DNA of 64,000 nucleotides from Pectobacterium sp. CFBP8739 (lineage in GTDB: Bacteria; Pseudomonadota; Gammaproteobacteria; Enterobacterales; Enterobacteriaceae), in the NCBI RefSeq assembly GCF_013449375.1, contig NZ_JACDRR010000021.1:8853-72852 (forward strand). Reading direction: 5' to 3'. A program made the translations under genes and the position numbers. A model generated the notes under the pieces. That model saw only the letters and a program-made list of their open reading frames with translations. It did not search any database and was not told where the DNA came from. Of the stretch, positions 16,406 to 25,586 are shown in pieces. Within the stretch, counting starts at the first letter, position 1; the number at the start of each line of letters is the position of its first letter.

Positions 16406-17872
16406 CTACCAAGACATCTCCTGCAAAGTGCCCTTCACGCCCTTCGCTAACAGCGACAGGTAGTGCTGCGTCACCGCATCGACAAAGACTGGATTGTTCG
16501 GTAAATCCTCACCAAAAATCGCCGTCAGCGTCAGCAATGCCGCAACACGGCTTTCACCTTCTGAGCTGCGTTGCACCGTTTCAGCAATCTGATCTTTTAG
16601 CGGATCGCTGATCTCAATCGGTTTTCCTTGTTCATCCACACCGCCGACATAGCGCATCCAGCCTGCCACACCGAGTGCCAGTGCATCAAAACGGCTGTCG
16701 CGCGCCAGATGCCAGCGGATCGAATCCAGCATCCGCTGCGGCAGTTTCTGCGAACCGTCCATCGCAATCTGCCACGTACGGTGCTTTAACGCCCGATTTC
16801 GATAGCGATCCAACAGCGCCTCCGCATAGGCCGCGAGATCAACCCCCTGTGTCCGTAGCGTTGGCGCTTGCTCATCCAGCATCAGATGGTGCGCCGCCGC
16901 GACCAGATCGCCGTCCTGCATGCACTCACTGATATGCTGATAGCCCGCCAAATACCCCAGATACGCCAGAAACGAGTGGCTGCCGTTCAACATGCGCAAC
17001 TTCATTTCCTCAAACGGCAGCACATCCTGTACCAGCTCCGCGCCCGCTTTTTCCCATGCGGGGCGGCCGTTAACGAAGTTATCTTCAATCACCCACTGGA
17101 AGAACGGTTCACAGGCGATGCCCGCCGGATCGGCCACACCCAGTTGCCCTTGAATCGTCTCAAGCGTTTCCTCGGTGATAGCCGGAACAATTCGGTCCAC
17201 CATGGTGGACGGAAAGGTGACGTGCTGCTCAATCCAGCGCGCCAGTTCGACATCCTGCTGTTCGGCCAGTTGCACGAGCACGTTGCGCGTAACGTGCCCG
17301 TTCTCTGGCATATTGTCGCAGGACATCACGCTGAATGCCGGTAGCTGGCGTTCCCGTCTGCGTTTGATGGCAGCCAGAATCACGCCGGGCAGCGAGCGTG
17401 GTTCTGTAGGGGACGCCAGGTCATGGCAAATCAGCGGATGTTCAAGATTCAACTGCCCCGTCGCCGGATGGTGGCAATAGCCTTTCTCCGTGACGGTAAT
17501 CGACACAATGGCGATATCCGGTGCGCTTAGCGCTTCCAGCACCGCATCGATGCCTTCGACTTCCGCATGCAGCGCACCGGTTGCTACGCCGATGACTCGG
17601 CTATTCCAGCCGCTGTCCGCCATTTCGGACACCGACCACAGTAAATCCTGCTGGCGAATAGCCTCAATCTGCTGCTCGCCGCCAATCAGGTTGATTTCAC
17701 AATAACCCCAGTCGCTGCCGTGCTCCATCGCTAACTTATCGGCACAGACTGCCTGATGCGCTCGGTGGAATGCGCCAAAGCCAATATGCGCAATACGTGT
17801 TTTTAGCAGGCTGCGGTCGTAACGCGGCACCACAACCTGCGGTTTAAGAGTAGAAAATTCGCTGATACTCAT
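16406..17872 (-). CDS. ydfI: Mannitol dehydrogenase-family oxidoreductase (fructuronate reductase type)
   Basis: This 488-residue NAD(P)-dependent enzyme of the polyol-specific long-chain dehydrogenase family is similar to E. coli YdfI and UxuB. The N-terminal nucleotide-binding region contains [13 protein letters not shown]; the catalytic region has [20 protein letters not shown], with the conserved Lys-x9-Asn/His set. It likely interconverts D-mannonate and D-fructuronate. The ATG at 17872 is chosen because AGGATAACG precedes it. It lies between the ydfJ transporter and rspR, and with RspA (a mannonate dehydratase homologue) and RspB it forms a sugar-acid pathway. Confidence 0.88.
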   Translation of the reverse strand: MSISEFSTLKPQVVVPRYDRSLLKTRIAHIGFGAFHRAHQAVCADKLAMEHGSDWGYCEINLIGGEQQIEAIRQQDLLWSVSEMADSGWNSRVIGVATGALHAEVEGIDAVLEALSAPDIAIVSITVTEKGYCHHPATGQLNLEHPLICHDLASPTEPRSLPGVILAAIKRRRERQLPAFSVMSCDNMPENGHVTRNVLVQLAEQQDVELARWIEQHVTFPSTMVDRIVPAITEETLETIQGQLGVADPAGIACEPFFQWVIEDNFVNGRPAWEKAGAELVQDVLPFEEMKLRMLNGSHSFLAYLGYLAGYQHISECMQDGDLVAAAHHLMLDEQAPTLRTQGVDLAAYAEALLDRYRNRALKHRTWQIAMDGSQKLPQRMLDSIRWHLARDSRFDALALGVAGWMRYVGGVDEQGKPIEISDPLKDQIAETVQRSSEGESRVAALLTLTAIFGEDLPNNPVFVDAVTQHYLSLLAKGVKGTLQEMSW

Positions 17873-17920
17873 CGTTATCCTTGATAGGTGATTCAAAAAA
17901 TACGTCTTCGCCCTAAATGA

Positions 17921-17958
17921 TTCGAGTTGCAGTAAGGTCACCTCATCTGCAACTCGAA
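17921..17958. repeat. Inverted repeat between ydfI and ydfJ (family A end sequence)
   Basis: TTCGAGTTGCAG (17921-17932) and CTGCAACTCGAA (17947-17958) form a perfect 12-bp stem with a 14-base loop. The adjoining CCCTAAATGATTCGAGTTGC matches the end of repeat family A, so it looks like a collapsed copy. It could attenuate transcription between ydfJ and ydfI. Confidence 0.65.
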
Positions 17959-17975
17959 CAATGACAATCTGAACG

Positions 17976-19349
17976 TTATGCCGCGTCGTCTAATTCATCT
18001 AAATCGCGATCTTTCACTTCCGGCATGCAGATAGCCGCAAATAAGCCAATCACTGAGTAGGCAATCAGCATCACGACAATCGGCCACCAGGAACCCGTCA
18101 TGTTGCAGAAAATACCGGCTAATACTGGACCGAAACCAACGGCAACTAACCCACCGGTTTCTTTGGCAATCGCCATTTGCGTAAAGCGGCTACGCCCACC
18201 AAACATTTCTGCCAGAGTGATATTCTCCAGTGCAAATAATCCCAGCACCGCGAAGTTATGAATAATGATGATGCTGACGATAATGACATTCACGCTATTC
18301 TCTTTATCAACAATAAGAGAGAGCATTGGGTAGGCTAGTAATATCGCCGAGATATTCAGAATAATATAAGGTATGCGACGCCCCACTTTATCCGATAGCC
18401 ATCCTAATAACGGAATGGTGATAAAACCGATAATAGAACTGATCATCAAGGCATCTGTTGGAATATATTTCTCAAACAGCAGCGTTTGAACCAAATATCC
18501 CGCTAGGAAGGTCTGAATTAATCCTGAATTTCCCGCCTGACCAAAACGTAACCCAACCGCCAGCCAAAATGCTTTGCCTCTGAACATCGACAATATGGAT
18601 TTTTGCTCGCTTTGCTCAACCACCAGTGCGGGGGATGGCTCTTCAGTACCGGATACATCATTGCTGACTTTCTCAAAGACTGGGCTTTCTTTCAGGTTCA
18701 TGCGCAGCCAGATCGCGAATATCATCACGATGACGCTAGCCAGGAACGGCACACGCCAGCCCCATGCCAATAATTCTTCTCTGGAGAGGGCAAAGAACAT
18801 GAAGGCCCAAATAGCCGTGGCGCTAAGCGTACCGCAGTTGGTGCCCATAGCCACCAGTGAGGAAATAATCCCGCGTTTCCCCTTCGGCGCATATTCCGCC
18901 AGCATCGTTCCCGCACCGGAGATCTCCGCCCCTGCACCTACACCCTGTACGATACGCAAGGTCACCAGCAAGATCGGTGCGAAAATACCGATCTGCGCGT
19001 AGGTCGGCAGCACGCCGATTAACGTGGTACAGATACCCATCATGGTAATGGTAATAAAGAGCACTTTCTTTCTACCAATGGAGTCACCCATGCGGCCGAA
19101 AATAAAGGCGCCGACAATACGTGCCACGTAGCCAGCACCATAGGTGCCCATTGCCAGAATCAGCGCCATCGCCGCCGATTGTTCAGGGAAGAAGATTTCA
19201 TGGAAGACCAGCGCCGCCCCGAGCGAATACAGTTGGAAATCCATAAATTCCAATGCGGTGCCCAGCCAGCCGGATACCGCCGCTTTGACTAAGTCAGAGG
19301 TACTTCTTGCAGGCTTATTTTGTCCAGATGCTATCTTATGCTTATTCAT
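17976..19349 (-). CDS. ydfJ: MFS metabolite:H+ symporter, intact YdfJ homologue
   Basis: This 457-residue, 12-helix transporter of the metabolite:H+ symporter branch carries MFS motif A as [15 protein letters not shown] and the family's [21 protein letters not shown] after helix 1. Position between ydfI and the rsp genes matches ydfJ of E. coli, where K-12 has a broken copy next to the Qin prophage. Here the frame is complete. The likely substrate is a hexuronate or aldonate fed to RspA, RspB and YdfI; this is inference from context. Repeat family A copy 2 lies just upstream. Confidence 0.8.
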   Translation of the reverse strand: MNKHKIASGQNKPARSTSDLVKAAVSGWLGTALEFMDFQLYSLGAALVFHEIFFPEQSAAMALILAMGTYGAGYVARIVGAFIFGRMGDSIGRKKVLFITITMMGICTTLIGVLPTYAQIGIFAPILLVTLRIVQGVGAGAEISGAGTMLAEYAPKGKRGIISSLVAMGTNCGTLSATAIWAFMFFALSREELLAWGWRVPFLASVIVMIFAIWLRMNLKESPVFEKVSNDVSGTEEPSPALVVEQSEQKSILSMFRGKAFWLAVGLRFGQAGNSGLIQTFLAGYLVQTLLFEKYIPTDALMISSIIGFITIPLLGWLSDKVGRRIPYIILNISAILLAYPMLSLIVDKENSVNVIIVSIIIIHNFAVLGLFALENITLAEMFGGRSRFTQMAIAKETGGLVAVGFGPVLAGIFCNMTGSWWPIVVMLIAYSVIGLFAAICMPEVKDRDLDELDDAA

Positions 19350-19747
19350 ATATATACTCTCGACGATTTGTAATTATGGTAGAGCACAGTAAATAAAATT
19401 ACCGTTCATCATGGTGTCGAAATCCACTCCAGTCCGTTATTAGCGGCCTGGAGTAATTAAGAGAGAAATAATTACTTAAAATGAATCATGATATTATTAT
19501 GTAGTCGATAACGTTTTTCCTTTTATACCCGTCATACTTCAAGCTGCTTGTGCGTTGGCCGCCCTTACTCACCCCAGTCACTTACCTGAGTAAGCTCTTG
19601 GGGATTCGCTCGGTTGCCGCGTTACAAGGCCATAAATGGGCCTTGCCCTAAAGGGTCAACGCAGAGCGTTGTTCAAAACGCTAACGTTTTGTCACGCAAA
19701 TCGAATTATTTAGGGTATATATCATTCGGTGACATTATTTATATCTG
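19350..19747. other. Intergenic region between rspB and ydfJ
   Basis: About 400 bp without a gene. Its left part is AT-rich and may hold a ydfJ promoter, and its right part is the large repeat copy at 19525-19718. Confidence 0.5.
19525..19718. repeat. Intergenic repeat family A, copy 2, with nested insertion
   Basis: The reverse complement of the 1652-1780 element: TATACCCGTCATACTTCAAGC at one end and CGAATTATTTAGGGTATA at the other, with ACTTACCTGAGTAAGCTC shared in the middle. Copy 2 carries about 75 extra bp (roughly 19620-19696) including GTTCAAAACGCTAACGTTTT. A related segment (GTTCAAAAACGTTCCTGACG) is inside the 27276-27456 element, so the insert seems to be a separate repeat module. 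Confidence 0.75.
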
Positions 19748-20770
19748 TCATGCATCATTAAATTTCAGCAGGACTTTGCAGCAGCGTTTTTGATCTTTTT
19801 CAAAAACTTCAATTGCCTGTACAACCTCCTGATAATCAAACCGGTGAGTAATCAGTTTTTCCGGATCGATACGTTTCTCTTTCAGCCACGCAATCACGAT
19901 TGGGAATTTGTTGGCATTCAACCGTGATGAGAAAATGGAGAGCTCTTTGCTGGTGATGCCCTGCTGGCTAACCTGACAAGGTTCGCTGGAAAAACCCATG
20001 ATGGCGATACGTGCCGCAGGAGACGCAATCGTAATCGCTTCCTGCAAAATAGACGGATGGCAGGCAGCATCAACAATCAGCGTAGGCTTGATATTCAACG
20101 CTTCCAGTTCGTCTTTTAAGGACAGCGATGCGTTGTTGATAACCCTGTCCGCTCCGCTGCGTAATGCCATATCCAGACGTTCAGGAATGCGATCGACGAC
20201 AATGACTTCCTTCACGTTGAACACACCTTTCAGCACCTGAACCGAGGTCAACCCCATCGGCCCCGCGCCATAAATCAGGGCGACATCCTGCTCCGTCGGC
20301 TTCACCTGTGCAGTCACGTTGGCGGAAATCGTGAAAGGCTCCACCATGACGGCTAACTCATCAGGAATCTCATCCGGAATAGTGTGCGCGTTCTTCGCTG
20401 GTACGGCGGCATACTCGCTGAACCCGCCATCACGATGCACGCCCAGCACCACCAGTGAGGTACAGACGTTCGGCTTGCCGATAGAACACGGGTAGCAGTG
20501 GCCGCAGCTTACGACCGGATCGACCGACACGCGTTCGCCCAGACGGGAGGTGTCCACGCCCTCACCGACCGCTTCAATCACGCCGAAGAATTCATGTCCA
20601 ATCACGCGTGGGTACTTGGCAAAAGGGTTATGCCCGCGATAGATGTGGCTGTCCGAACCACAGATGCCCGCCAGCTTCACCTTCACCCGAACTTCGCCTG
20701 CCGCTGGTTGCGGAATACTGCGTTCTTCAATCACCAACGTATTTGGCTGCTGTATCACAATGCTTTTCAT
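19748..20770 (-). CDS. rspB: Zinc-dependent alcohol dehydrogenase RspB
   Basis: This 340-residue medium-chain dehydrogenase/reductase has catalytic zinc ligands C37 and H59-E60 (GHEFFG), and structural zinc cysteines at 89, 92, 95 and 103. The nucleotide fold is marked by YGAGPMGLTSVQVLKG. It matches the E. coli 'starvation-sensing' protein RspB and related L-gulonate/L-galactonate 5-dehydrogenases. It starts about 30 bp after rspA ends, in one operon, and presumably oxidises a sugar acid that its partners process further. The physiological substrate is not fixed by sequence. Confidence 0.9.
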   Translation of the reverse strand: MKSIVIQQPNTLVIEERSIPQPAAGEVRVKVKLAGICGSDSHIYRGHNPFAKYPRVIGHEFFGVIEAVGEGVDTSRLGERVSVDPVVSCGHCYPCSIGKPNVCTSLVVLGVHRDGGFSEYAAVPAKNAHTIPDEIPDELAVMVEPFTISANVTAQVKPTEQDVALIYGAGPMGLTSVQVLKGVFNVKEVIVVDRIPERLDMALRSGADRVINNASLSLKDELEALNIKPTLIVDAACHPSILQEAITIASPAARIAIMGFSSEPCQVSQQGITSKELSIFSSRLNANKFPIVIAWLKEKRIDPEKLITHRFDYQEVVQAIEVFEKDQKRCCKVLLKFNDA

Positions 20771-20799
20771 GTTTTAGCCTCTTATTCCCCATTCGACCC

Positions 20800-22014
20800 T
20801 TACCAATTCCACAGCGTGCCGTCTTCCAGACGGGCAACCGGCAAATAAGCGGGGTCATAGGGATATTTGGCCGCCAGCTTTTCATCGAACTCGATGCCTA
20901 ACCCCGGTTTTTCGCCTGGGTGCATGTAGCCATTATCGAACGTCCAGCTATGTGGGAACACTTCCAGCATTTGCTCCGAATATCCCATGTACTCCTGTAC
21001 GCCGAAGTTTGGCACCCAGAGATCAAAATGCAGTGCCGCCGCCATGCAAATAGGCGACAGATCCGACGGCCCATGCGAACCGGTGCGTACCTGATAGAGT
21101 GAGGCAAAATCGGCGATGCGGCGCATGCCGGTAATGCCGCCCGCGTGGGTAATCGTCGTGCGAATGTAGTCGATGAGCTGTTCTTCGATCAGCTGCTTGC
21201 AGTCCCAGATGCTGTTAAAGACTTCCCCCACCGCAATCGGCGTGACGGTGTGTTGGCGAATTAAGCGGAAACACTCCTGATTTTCCGCCGGCGTTGGGTC
21301 CTCCATCCAGAAGAGGCGATAGTCTTCAATGCTTTTGCCAAAGCGCGCCGCTTCAATCGGCGTGAGGCGGTGGTGCATGTCGTGCAGCAGATGTTCATCA
21401 AAACCAAACTTATCGCGCACCGCTTCAAACAATTTCGGCGTGAAATCGAGGTATTTCTCCGTCGACCACAGTTGCTCTTCCGGCCAATTGCCTTTCGTCG
21501 CCGGCTCATACGCCAACCCTTTGCCCTTCGCCATGCCGTAGGTGGTTTTCATACCCGGCACGCCGCACTGCACGCGAATCGCCTTGAAGCCCTGATCGCG
21601 ATGCTTGGCGTAATCGTCCAACACTTCATCAATCGAGTGGCCTGTGGTGTGGCAATACACCATCACGCCCGTGCGCGATGCGCCCCCCAGCAGTTGATAG
21701 AGCGGCATGTTGGCAGCTTTGGCTTTGATGTCCCACAGCGCCATATCGACCGCGGAAATCGCGGACATCGTTACCGGGCCACGACGCCAGTACGCGCCTT
21801 TGTAAAAATATTGCCAAATGTCTTCGATCTGGTGCGCATCGCGGCCGATAAGCTGCGGGCACACATGATCTTTGAGGTAAGAGGCGACCGGCAATTCACG
21901 CCCGTTGAGCGTCGCATCGCCGAGGCCAGTTAATCCGCTATCTGTCGTAATTTTCAGGGTGACAAAGTTCCGCCCCGGGCAGGTGACAAACACTTCAGCG
22001 CTGACAATTTTCAC
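20800..22014 (-). CDS. rspA: Mannonate dehydratase-family protein RspA
   Basis: This 404-residue enolase-superfamily enzyme of the D-mannonate dehydratase subgroup is almost identical in plan to E. coli RspA, which has the same length. Shared features are [12 protein letters not shown] at the start, the metal-binding barrel segments [15 protein letters not shown] and [12 protein letters not shown], and the [11 protein letters not shown] strand. The start is GTG at 22014: AAGGA lies about 9 bases upstream and this gives the family N-terminus VKIVSAEVF, while an upstream ATG at 22035 has no support. It heads the rspA-rspB-ydfJ-ydfI-rspR set. Confidence 0.92.
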   Translation of the reverse strand: MKIVSAEVFVTCPGRNFVTLKITTDSGLTGLGDATLNGRELPVASYLKDHVCPQLIGRDAHQIEDIWQYFYKGAYWRRGPVTMSAISAVDMALWDIKAKAANMPLYQLLGGASRTGVMVYCHTTGHSIDEVLDDYAKHRDQGFKAIRVQCGVPGMKTTYGMAKGKGLAYEPATKGNWPEEQLWSTEKYLDFTPKLFEAVRDKFGFDEHLLHDMHHRLTPIEAARFGKSIEDYRLFWMEDPTPAENQECFRLIRQHTVTPIAVGEVFNSIWDCKQLIEEQLIDYIRTTITHAGGITGMRRIADFASLYQVRTGSHGPSDLSPICMAAALHFDLWVPNFGVQEYMGYSEQMLEVFPHSWTFDNGYMHPGEKPGLGIEFDEKLAAKYPYDPAYLPVARLEDGTLWNW

Positions 22015-22191
22015 GTTACTTATCCTTCTATGCATGTAGCCATTCGTTTATGCTGACTACCATACAAGTATATTAATAACGATAATTTGAATCGCCTCAC
22101 ATTTATTCACATCTGCAACATTTATCTAAAATCACTGATTCGAGAGAAGAGAAACTGGAGTACGTAGAGGGGAGATAAATCCTTTTTACTC

Positions 22192-22848
22192 TTATCCAGC
22201 TTTACGAAACGTAAGATTAAAACGGCATTCGTCGGACATCCCTGCCGGCACGTTACCGCTTTTCAACGGCAAAATGCCGTGGAAATAGAGCCGTGATTCG
22301 CCGCCCCAGACCACCACATCGCCGTGCGTCAACGCCACACGCTGCGCTTTATCACTCCGCGCCTTGCCACCAAACAGGAACGTCGCGCTAAGCCCCAGCG
22401 AGACGGACACAATCGGTTGGTGAAAATCCCGTTCGTTTTTATCCTGATGCAGAGACATACGTGTGCCGACGTCATAGCGGTTGATCAGGCAGGCATCCGG
22501 TTCAAAATCAGCAAAGCCGGCTTCGCTCGCGGCCTGCTGTGCCAATCGGGAAAAAGCCTCCGGCATAGCAGGCCACGCTTCTCCGCTCAGCGGATCGTGT
22601 GAGGTGTAGCGATAGCCATGTGCATCCGTCACCCAACCGAGCGACCCGCAGTTGCTCATCGCCACCGACATCACAAAACCACCCGGCGTCACCATCTTCC
22701 GCAGCGGCGCACGCGCGGTGACGGCTTTCAGCCCCGCAAGCAATGCCGAGGCGTCATCATAGGCGCGCCCACGCAGGATAAACGCCCCCGAAGCCAGCGT
22801 TTCCGTCCAGCGACGCGGCGCTTCATCGGCAAATAAATCAACATTCAC
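22192..22848 (-). CDS. alkB: DNA/RNA oxidative demethylase AlkB
   Basis: This 218-residue Fe(II)/2-oxoglutarate dioxygenase removes methyl groups from 1-methyladenine and 3-methylcytosine. Iron ligands H134, D136 and H190 are present (LHQDKNE and YFHGILP), and the 2-oxoglutarate arginines are R209 and R215 in CRFNLTFR. The length matches E. coli AlkB (216). It follows ada by 29 bp on the same strand, the classical adaptive-response operon, so induction by methylated Ada is expected. Confidence 0.95.
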   Translation of the reverse strand: MNVDLFADEAPRRWTETLASGAFILRGRAYDDASALLAGLKAVTARAPLRKMVTPGGFVMSVAMSNCGSLGWVTDAHGYRYTSHDPLSGEAWPAMPEAFSRLAQQAASEAGFADFEPDACLINRYDVGTRMSLHQDKNERDFHQPIVSVSLGLSATFLFGGKARSDKAQRVALTHGDVVVWGGESRLYFHGILPLKSGNVPAGMSDECRFNLTFRKAG

Positions 22849-22877
22849 GATAATGAGTCCCCTTGCGGATGCGTGCC

Positions 22878-23975
22878 CTATTCTTTCTCCAGCCGTTCTT
22901 TGTCCAACTGTTCTTTCTTCAACAACGCGCGTTTACGCACAATGCCCCAGCGATAGCCTGACAGCGCGCCGTCGTGTCGAACCACGCGATGACAGGGAAT
23001 GGCAACCGCCAGCCGATTTGCCGCACAGGCACCCGCGACCGCACGCACGGCGGCTGGAGCGCCAATACGCTCAGCAACCTCACGATAGCTCAGCGTTTCT
23101 CCTGCGGGGATCGCCCGCAGCGCCTGCCAGACGCGCTGTTGGAATGCCGTACCGCGAATATCCAGCGGCAGCGTCAGTCCGATAGCCGGATCGTCGACAA
23201 ATCCGACAACCTGTGCCATCCGTTGCTCAAACGCCGCATCGCCGCCGATCAACTGTGCGTTAACAAACATCTCCTGAAGCGCGTTGAGCAGCGATTCAGG
23301 ATCGTCTCCCAACAGGATCGCGCAGATCCCTTTCTCGCTTTCCGCCACCAGCACCTCGCCGAGTGAGCAGCAAGCAACGGCAAAGTGGATCGTCATCCCT
23401 TTTCCTTTGTTCTGAAACGCCGTCGGCGTCATTCCTAAATGCGCCCCCGCTGCGGCATAAAAGCGCCCGCTGGCGTCATAGCCCGCCGCGGTAATCGCTG
23501 CGGTGACCGCTCCCTTTTCTGCCAGTTGTTCACGTAGCTGCCGATGACGATGGGCGCTGGCATACTGTTTTGGCGTCAGGCCGGTGATGGTTTTGAACAC
23601 GCGATGAAAATGGAACACGCTGATCCCCACGGCTTGAGCCAGCACCGCCAGCGTCGGCTGATGCGCTGACTGCTCAATTATCCGGCACGCGTGGGCAATC
23701 TGCTGCACCTGCTGTTCCTGCCGCGAACGTGTTCCCGGACGACAGCGTTTACACGGGCGGAAACCTGCTACCTGCGCCTCGTTGGCCGTCGCGAAAAACA
23801 CTACATTTTCACGCTGAGGCTGGCGTGATGCACAGGAGGGCATACAGTAAATCCCCGTCGTCTTCACCGCATAGATAAAGCAGCCGTCAGCCGCGTGATT
23901 ACGTGTCACCACCGCCTGCCAGCGCGAGTCAGCATCCTGAAACGGCGTATCACTCAGCATCGTATCGTTACGCAT
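22878..23975 (-). CDS. ada: Bifunctional O6-methylguanine-DNA methyltransferase and regulator Ada
   Basis: This 365-residue protein has the full Ada layout. The N-terminal zinc domain has C44, C48, C75 and C78; the first is the phosphotriester methyl acceptor. An AraC-type DNA-binding domain follows (AVGISVFHFHRVFKTITGL, residues about 105-180). The C-terminal methyltransferase has its active cysteine in IPCHRVV (C328). Methylation of the N-terminal Cys turns Ada into an activator of ada-alkB and often of the divergent alkA-type gene, here 205 bp away. GAGGTG precedes the ATG at 23975; an alternative ATG is at 23960. Confidence 0.95.
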   Translation of the reverse strand: MRNDTMLSDTPFQDADSRWQAVVTRNHAADGCFIYAVKTTGIYCMPSCASRQPQRENVVFFATANEAQVAGFRPCKRCRPGTRSRQEQQVQQIAHACRIIEQSAHQPTLAVLAQAVGISVFHFHRVFKTITGLTPKQYASAHRHRQLREQLAEKGAVTAAITAAGYDASGRFYAAAGAHLGMTPTAFQNKGKGMTIHFAVACCSLGEVLVAESEKGICAILLGDDPESLLNALQEMFVNAQLIGGDAAFEQRMAQVVGFVDDPAIGLTLPLDIRGTAFQQRVWQALRAIPAGETLSYREVAERIGAPAAVRAVAGACAANRLAVAIPCHRVVRHDGALSGYRWGIVRKRALLKKEQLDKERLEKE

Positions 23976-24180
23976 TTGTACACCTCACTCCAATCTCGGC
24001 ATTACTGCCAATCTTACTATTACTGAAAGTCATGCCATGCGCTAACACTAAGCCGAAGCCACTTTACGCACACGTGCAACGCTTGCTTTTTCATCCGAAT
24101 AGTCATTTCCACATGGCGCACCATGCGGCAATCTCCTATGCTCGTTTTCTGCCTTTGCGCTCTCATCACGGAAGCCGTTT

Positions 24181-24843
24181 ATGCCATCCCATCCGCCGTC
24201 GGATTTCACACAGCAGGCCAAAATCCATCTCAGCGCCATCAATACACGCTGGGCCAGCCTGATCGAACAGATTGGCGACTGTCGCCATCAAACCGCGCCA
24301 CACCGGGAACCTTATGAGGCGCTGATGCGTGCCGTTGCCTACCAGCAGTTGACGACGCGTGCCGGAGACGCGATGGTCGCGAAGCTCCTGCGGGTACATG
24401 GTGATGTCTTCCCCAGCCCGGAACAGATGCTGGCCTGCTCCACCGACACGCTGCGGCAATGTGGTTTTTCTGCGCGTAAAGCGGATACGCTGCACGGCAT
24501 CGCACAGGGTGCGCTGAGCGGACTGGTTCCCAGCCTCGAACAGGCCGCAAAAATGGATGATGACATGCTCATTCAGCAGTTGACGTCGCTCAAGGGGATC
24601 GGGCGCTGGACGGTAGAAATGTTTTTGATTTACTCGCTTGAACGCACCGACATCATGCCGCTCGACGATCTCGGTATTCGTCAGGGGTTACGCTACGCTT
24701 ACGATTTGCCGGAGATGCCGAAACCGCGCGAGTTGCAGGCACTCAGCCTGCCATGTCGGCCTTATCGCACGGTGGCGTCGTGGTATTTATGGCGATCGCT
24801 TGAATTACCGGCGTATCAGAGCTTTAAACTGACACACCGGTAA
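24181..24843 (+). CDS. DNA-3-methyladenine glycosylase II-type (AlkA-like)
   Basis: This 220-residue base-excision glycosylase of the HhH-GPD superfamily has the helix-hairpin-helix LTSLKGIGRWTVEMF at about 134-148 and the catalytic aspartate pair D162/D163 in MPLDDLGIRQG. It lacks the extra N-terminal domain of E. coli AlkA (282 residues) and belongs to the short AlkA type. It removes alkylated purines. The ATG at 24181 follows GGAAG. The gene diverges from ada-alkB, so the three form one alkylation-repair cluster, probably co-regulated by Ada. I could not confirm an Ada box. Confidence 0.88.
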   Translation: MPSHPPSDFTQQAKIHLSAINTRWASLIEQIGDCRHQTAPHREPYEALMRAVAYQQLTTRAGDAMVAKLLRVHGDVFPSPEQMLACSTDTLRQCGFSARKADTLHGIAQGALSGLVPSLEQAAKMDDDMLIQQLTSLKGIGRWTVEMFLIYSLERTDIMPLDDLGIRQGLRYAYDLPEMPKPRELQALSLPCRPYRTVASWYLWRSLELPAYQSFKLTHR

Positions 24844-24865
24844 CGCACGAATTAACGCAAATGAA

Positions 24866-25108
24866 TTAGCGCAGACGGGAGTTGGCCGACACCGGACGAA
24901 CATGGCGACGGCGGCTCACAATGCGTTCCCGCAACGTATCGTAGGCCCAGTTATACACCACGGTGTACGGCAGGAAGAACAGGAAGAAGCCGATCTCCAC
25001 CATCAGCGCCTGCCATAGCGTGACGTTCAGCATCCACGCCGCTGCGCTGACGGGCTCAACCTGCTGGAAAAATAGCCCGCAGGCACGTGCCGCCATCACT
25101 GCCGCCAT
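24866..25108 (-). pseudogene. PACE-family efflux transporter, C-terminal remnant
   Basis: The frame encodes about 80 residues. From residue 26 on it (WMLNVTLWQALMVEIGFFLFFLPYTVVYNWAYDTLR) matches the second transmembrane pair of PACE (bacterial transmembrane pair) efflux proteins, which are about 140-150 residues with four helices. The first pair is missing, and the residues before the match (MAAVMAARACGLFFQQV) do not look like PACE. No family N-terminus is readable upstream to 25587. I read this as a decayed gene whose 5' half was lost. A short protein made from the ATG at 25108 cannot be excluded. Confidence 0.7.
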
Positions 25109-25586
25109 TACGCTGGCAAAATCACATCAGTAATCCCATCGGCCACAGCATTGTGGCTTTATGATGTATCCGAGTTTCTTCCAGAGATAAAAAACGGATA
25201 GCCGCGTCTTTATATCGCCAGGTAATAACATTAAAGATTAAATGGTTATTGTTTTTAGTTTCACCATTTACTTTACTTAATTAAGCCAATTAAAAGAGGA
25301 ATATCTTCACGTTAAATTGCGTGCCATTTCCCAGCGCATCCGCGCACAGGAAACCTCTGTCATACCGCCGTTCCACGCGTCTGCGCCGGGGAAAAAATAA
25401 CACGTGCATTATTATTGTGATGTACCAAAGTGGTACTTCCCGACAAAAAACCATACTATTATGGCGATTACTACTTTTGTATTCGAGACATCCCTGTAGT
25501 GCTGCGGTAATACGCCTTAATAATAAGATGCTGAATCCTATAAGGTGAAAAATTTACTAATTAATGCAATTGCAAGTGAGAAAAAA
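25109..25586. other. Intergenic region upstream of fumA
   Basis: About 480 bp without a convincing gene. It is AT-rich in parts, carries the palindrome GTACCA-AAG-TGGTAC at 25422-25436, and must hold the fumA promoter. A + frame at 25321-25548 shows no family likeness. Confidence 0.5.
25422..25436. promoter_or_regulatory. Short palindrome upstream of fumA
   Basis: GTACCA and TGGTAC are separated by AAG, 150 bp before the fumA start codon. It could be a regulator site. No known site was matched. Confidence 0.3.

Noticed and set aside
23976-24180. Ada box between ada and the alkA-like gene
   Set aside because: TTAGCGCAT near 24026 only loosely resembles the AAAGCGCAA box; not enough to call.
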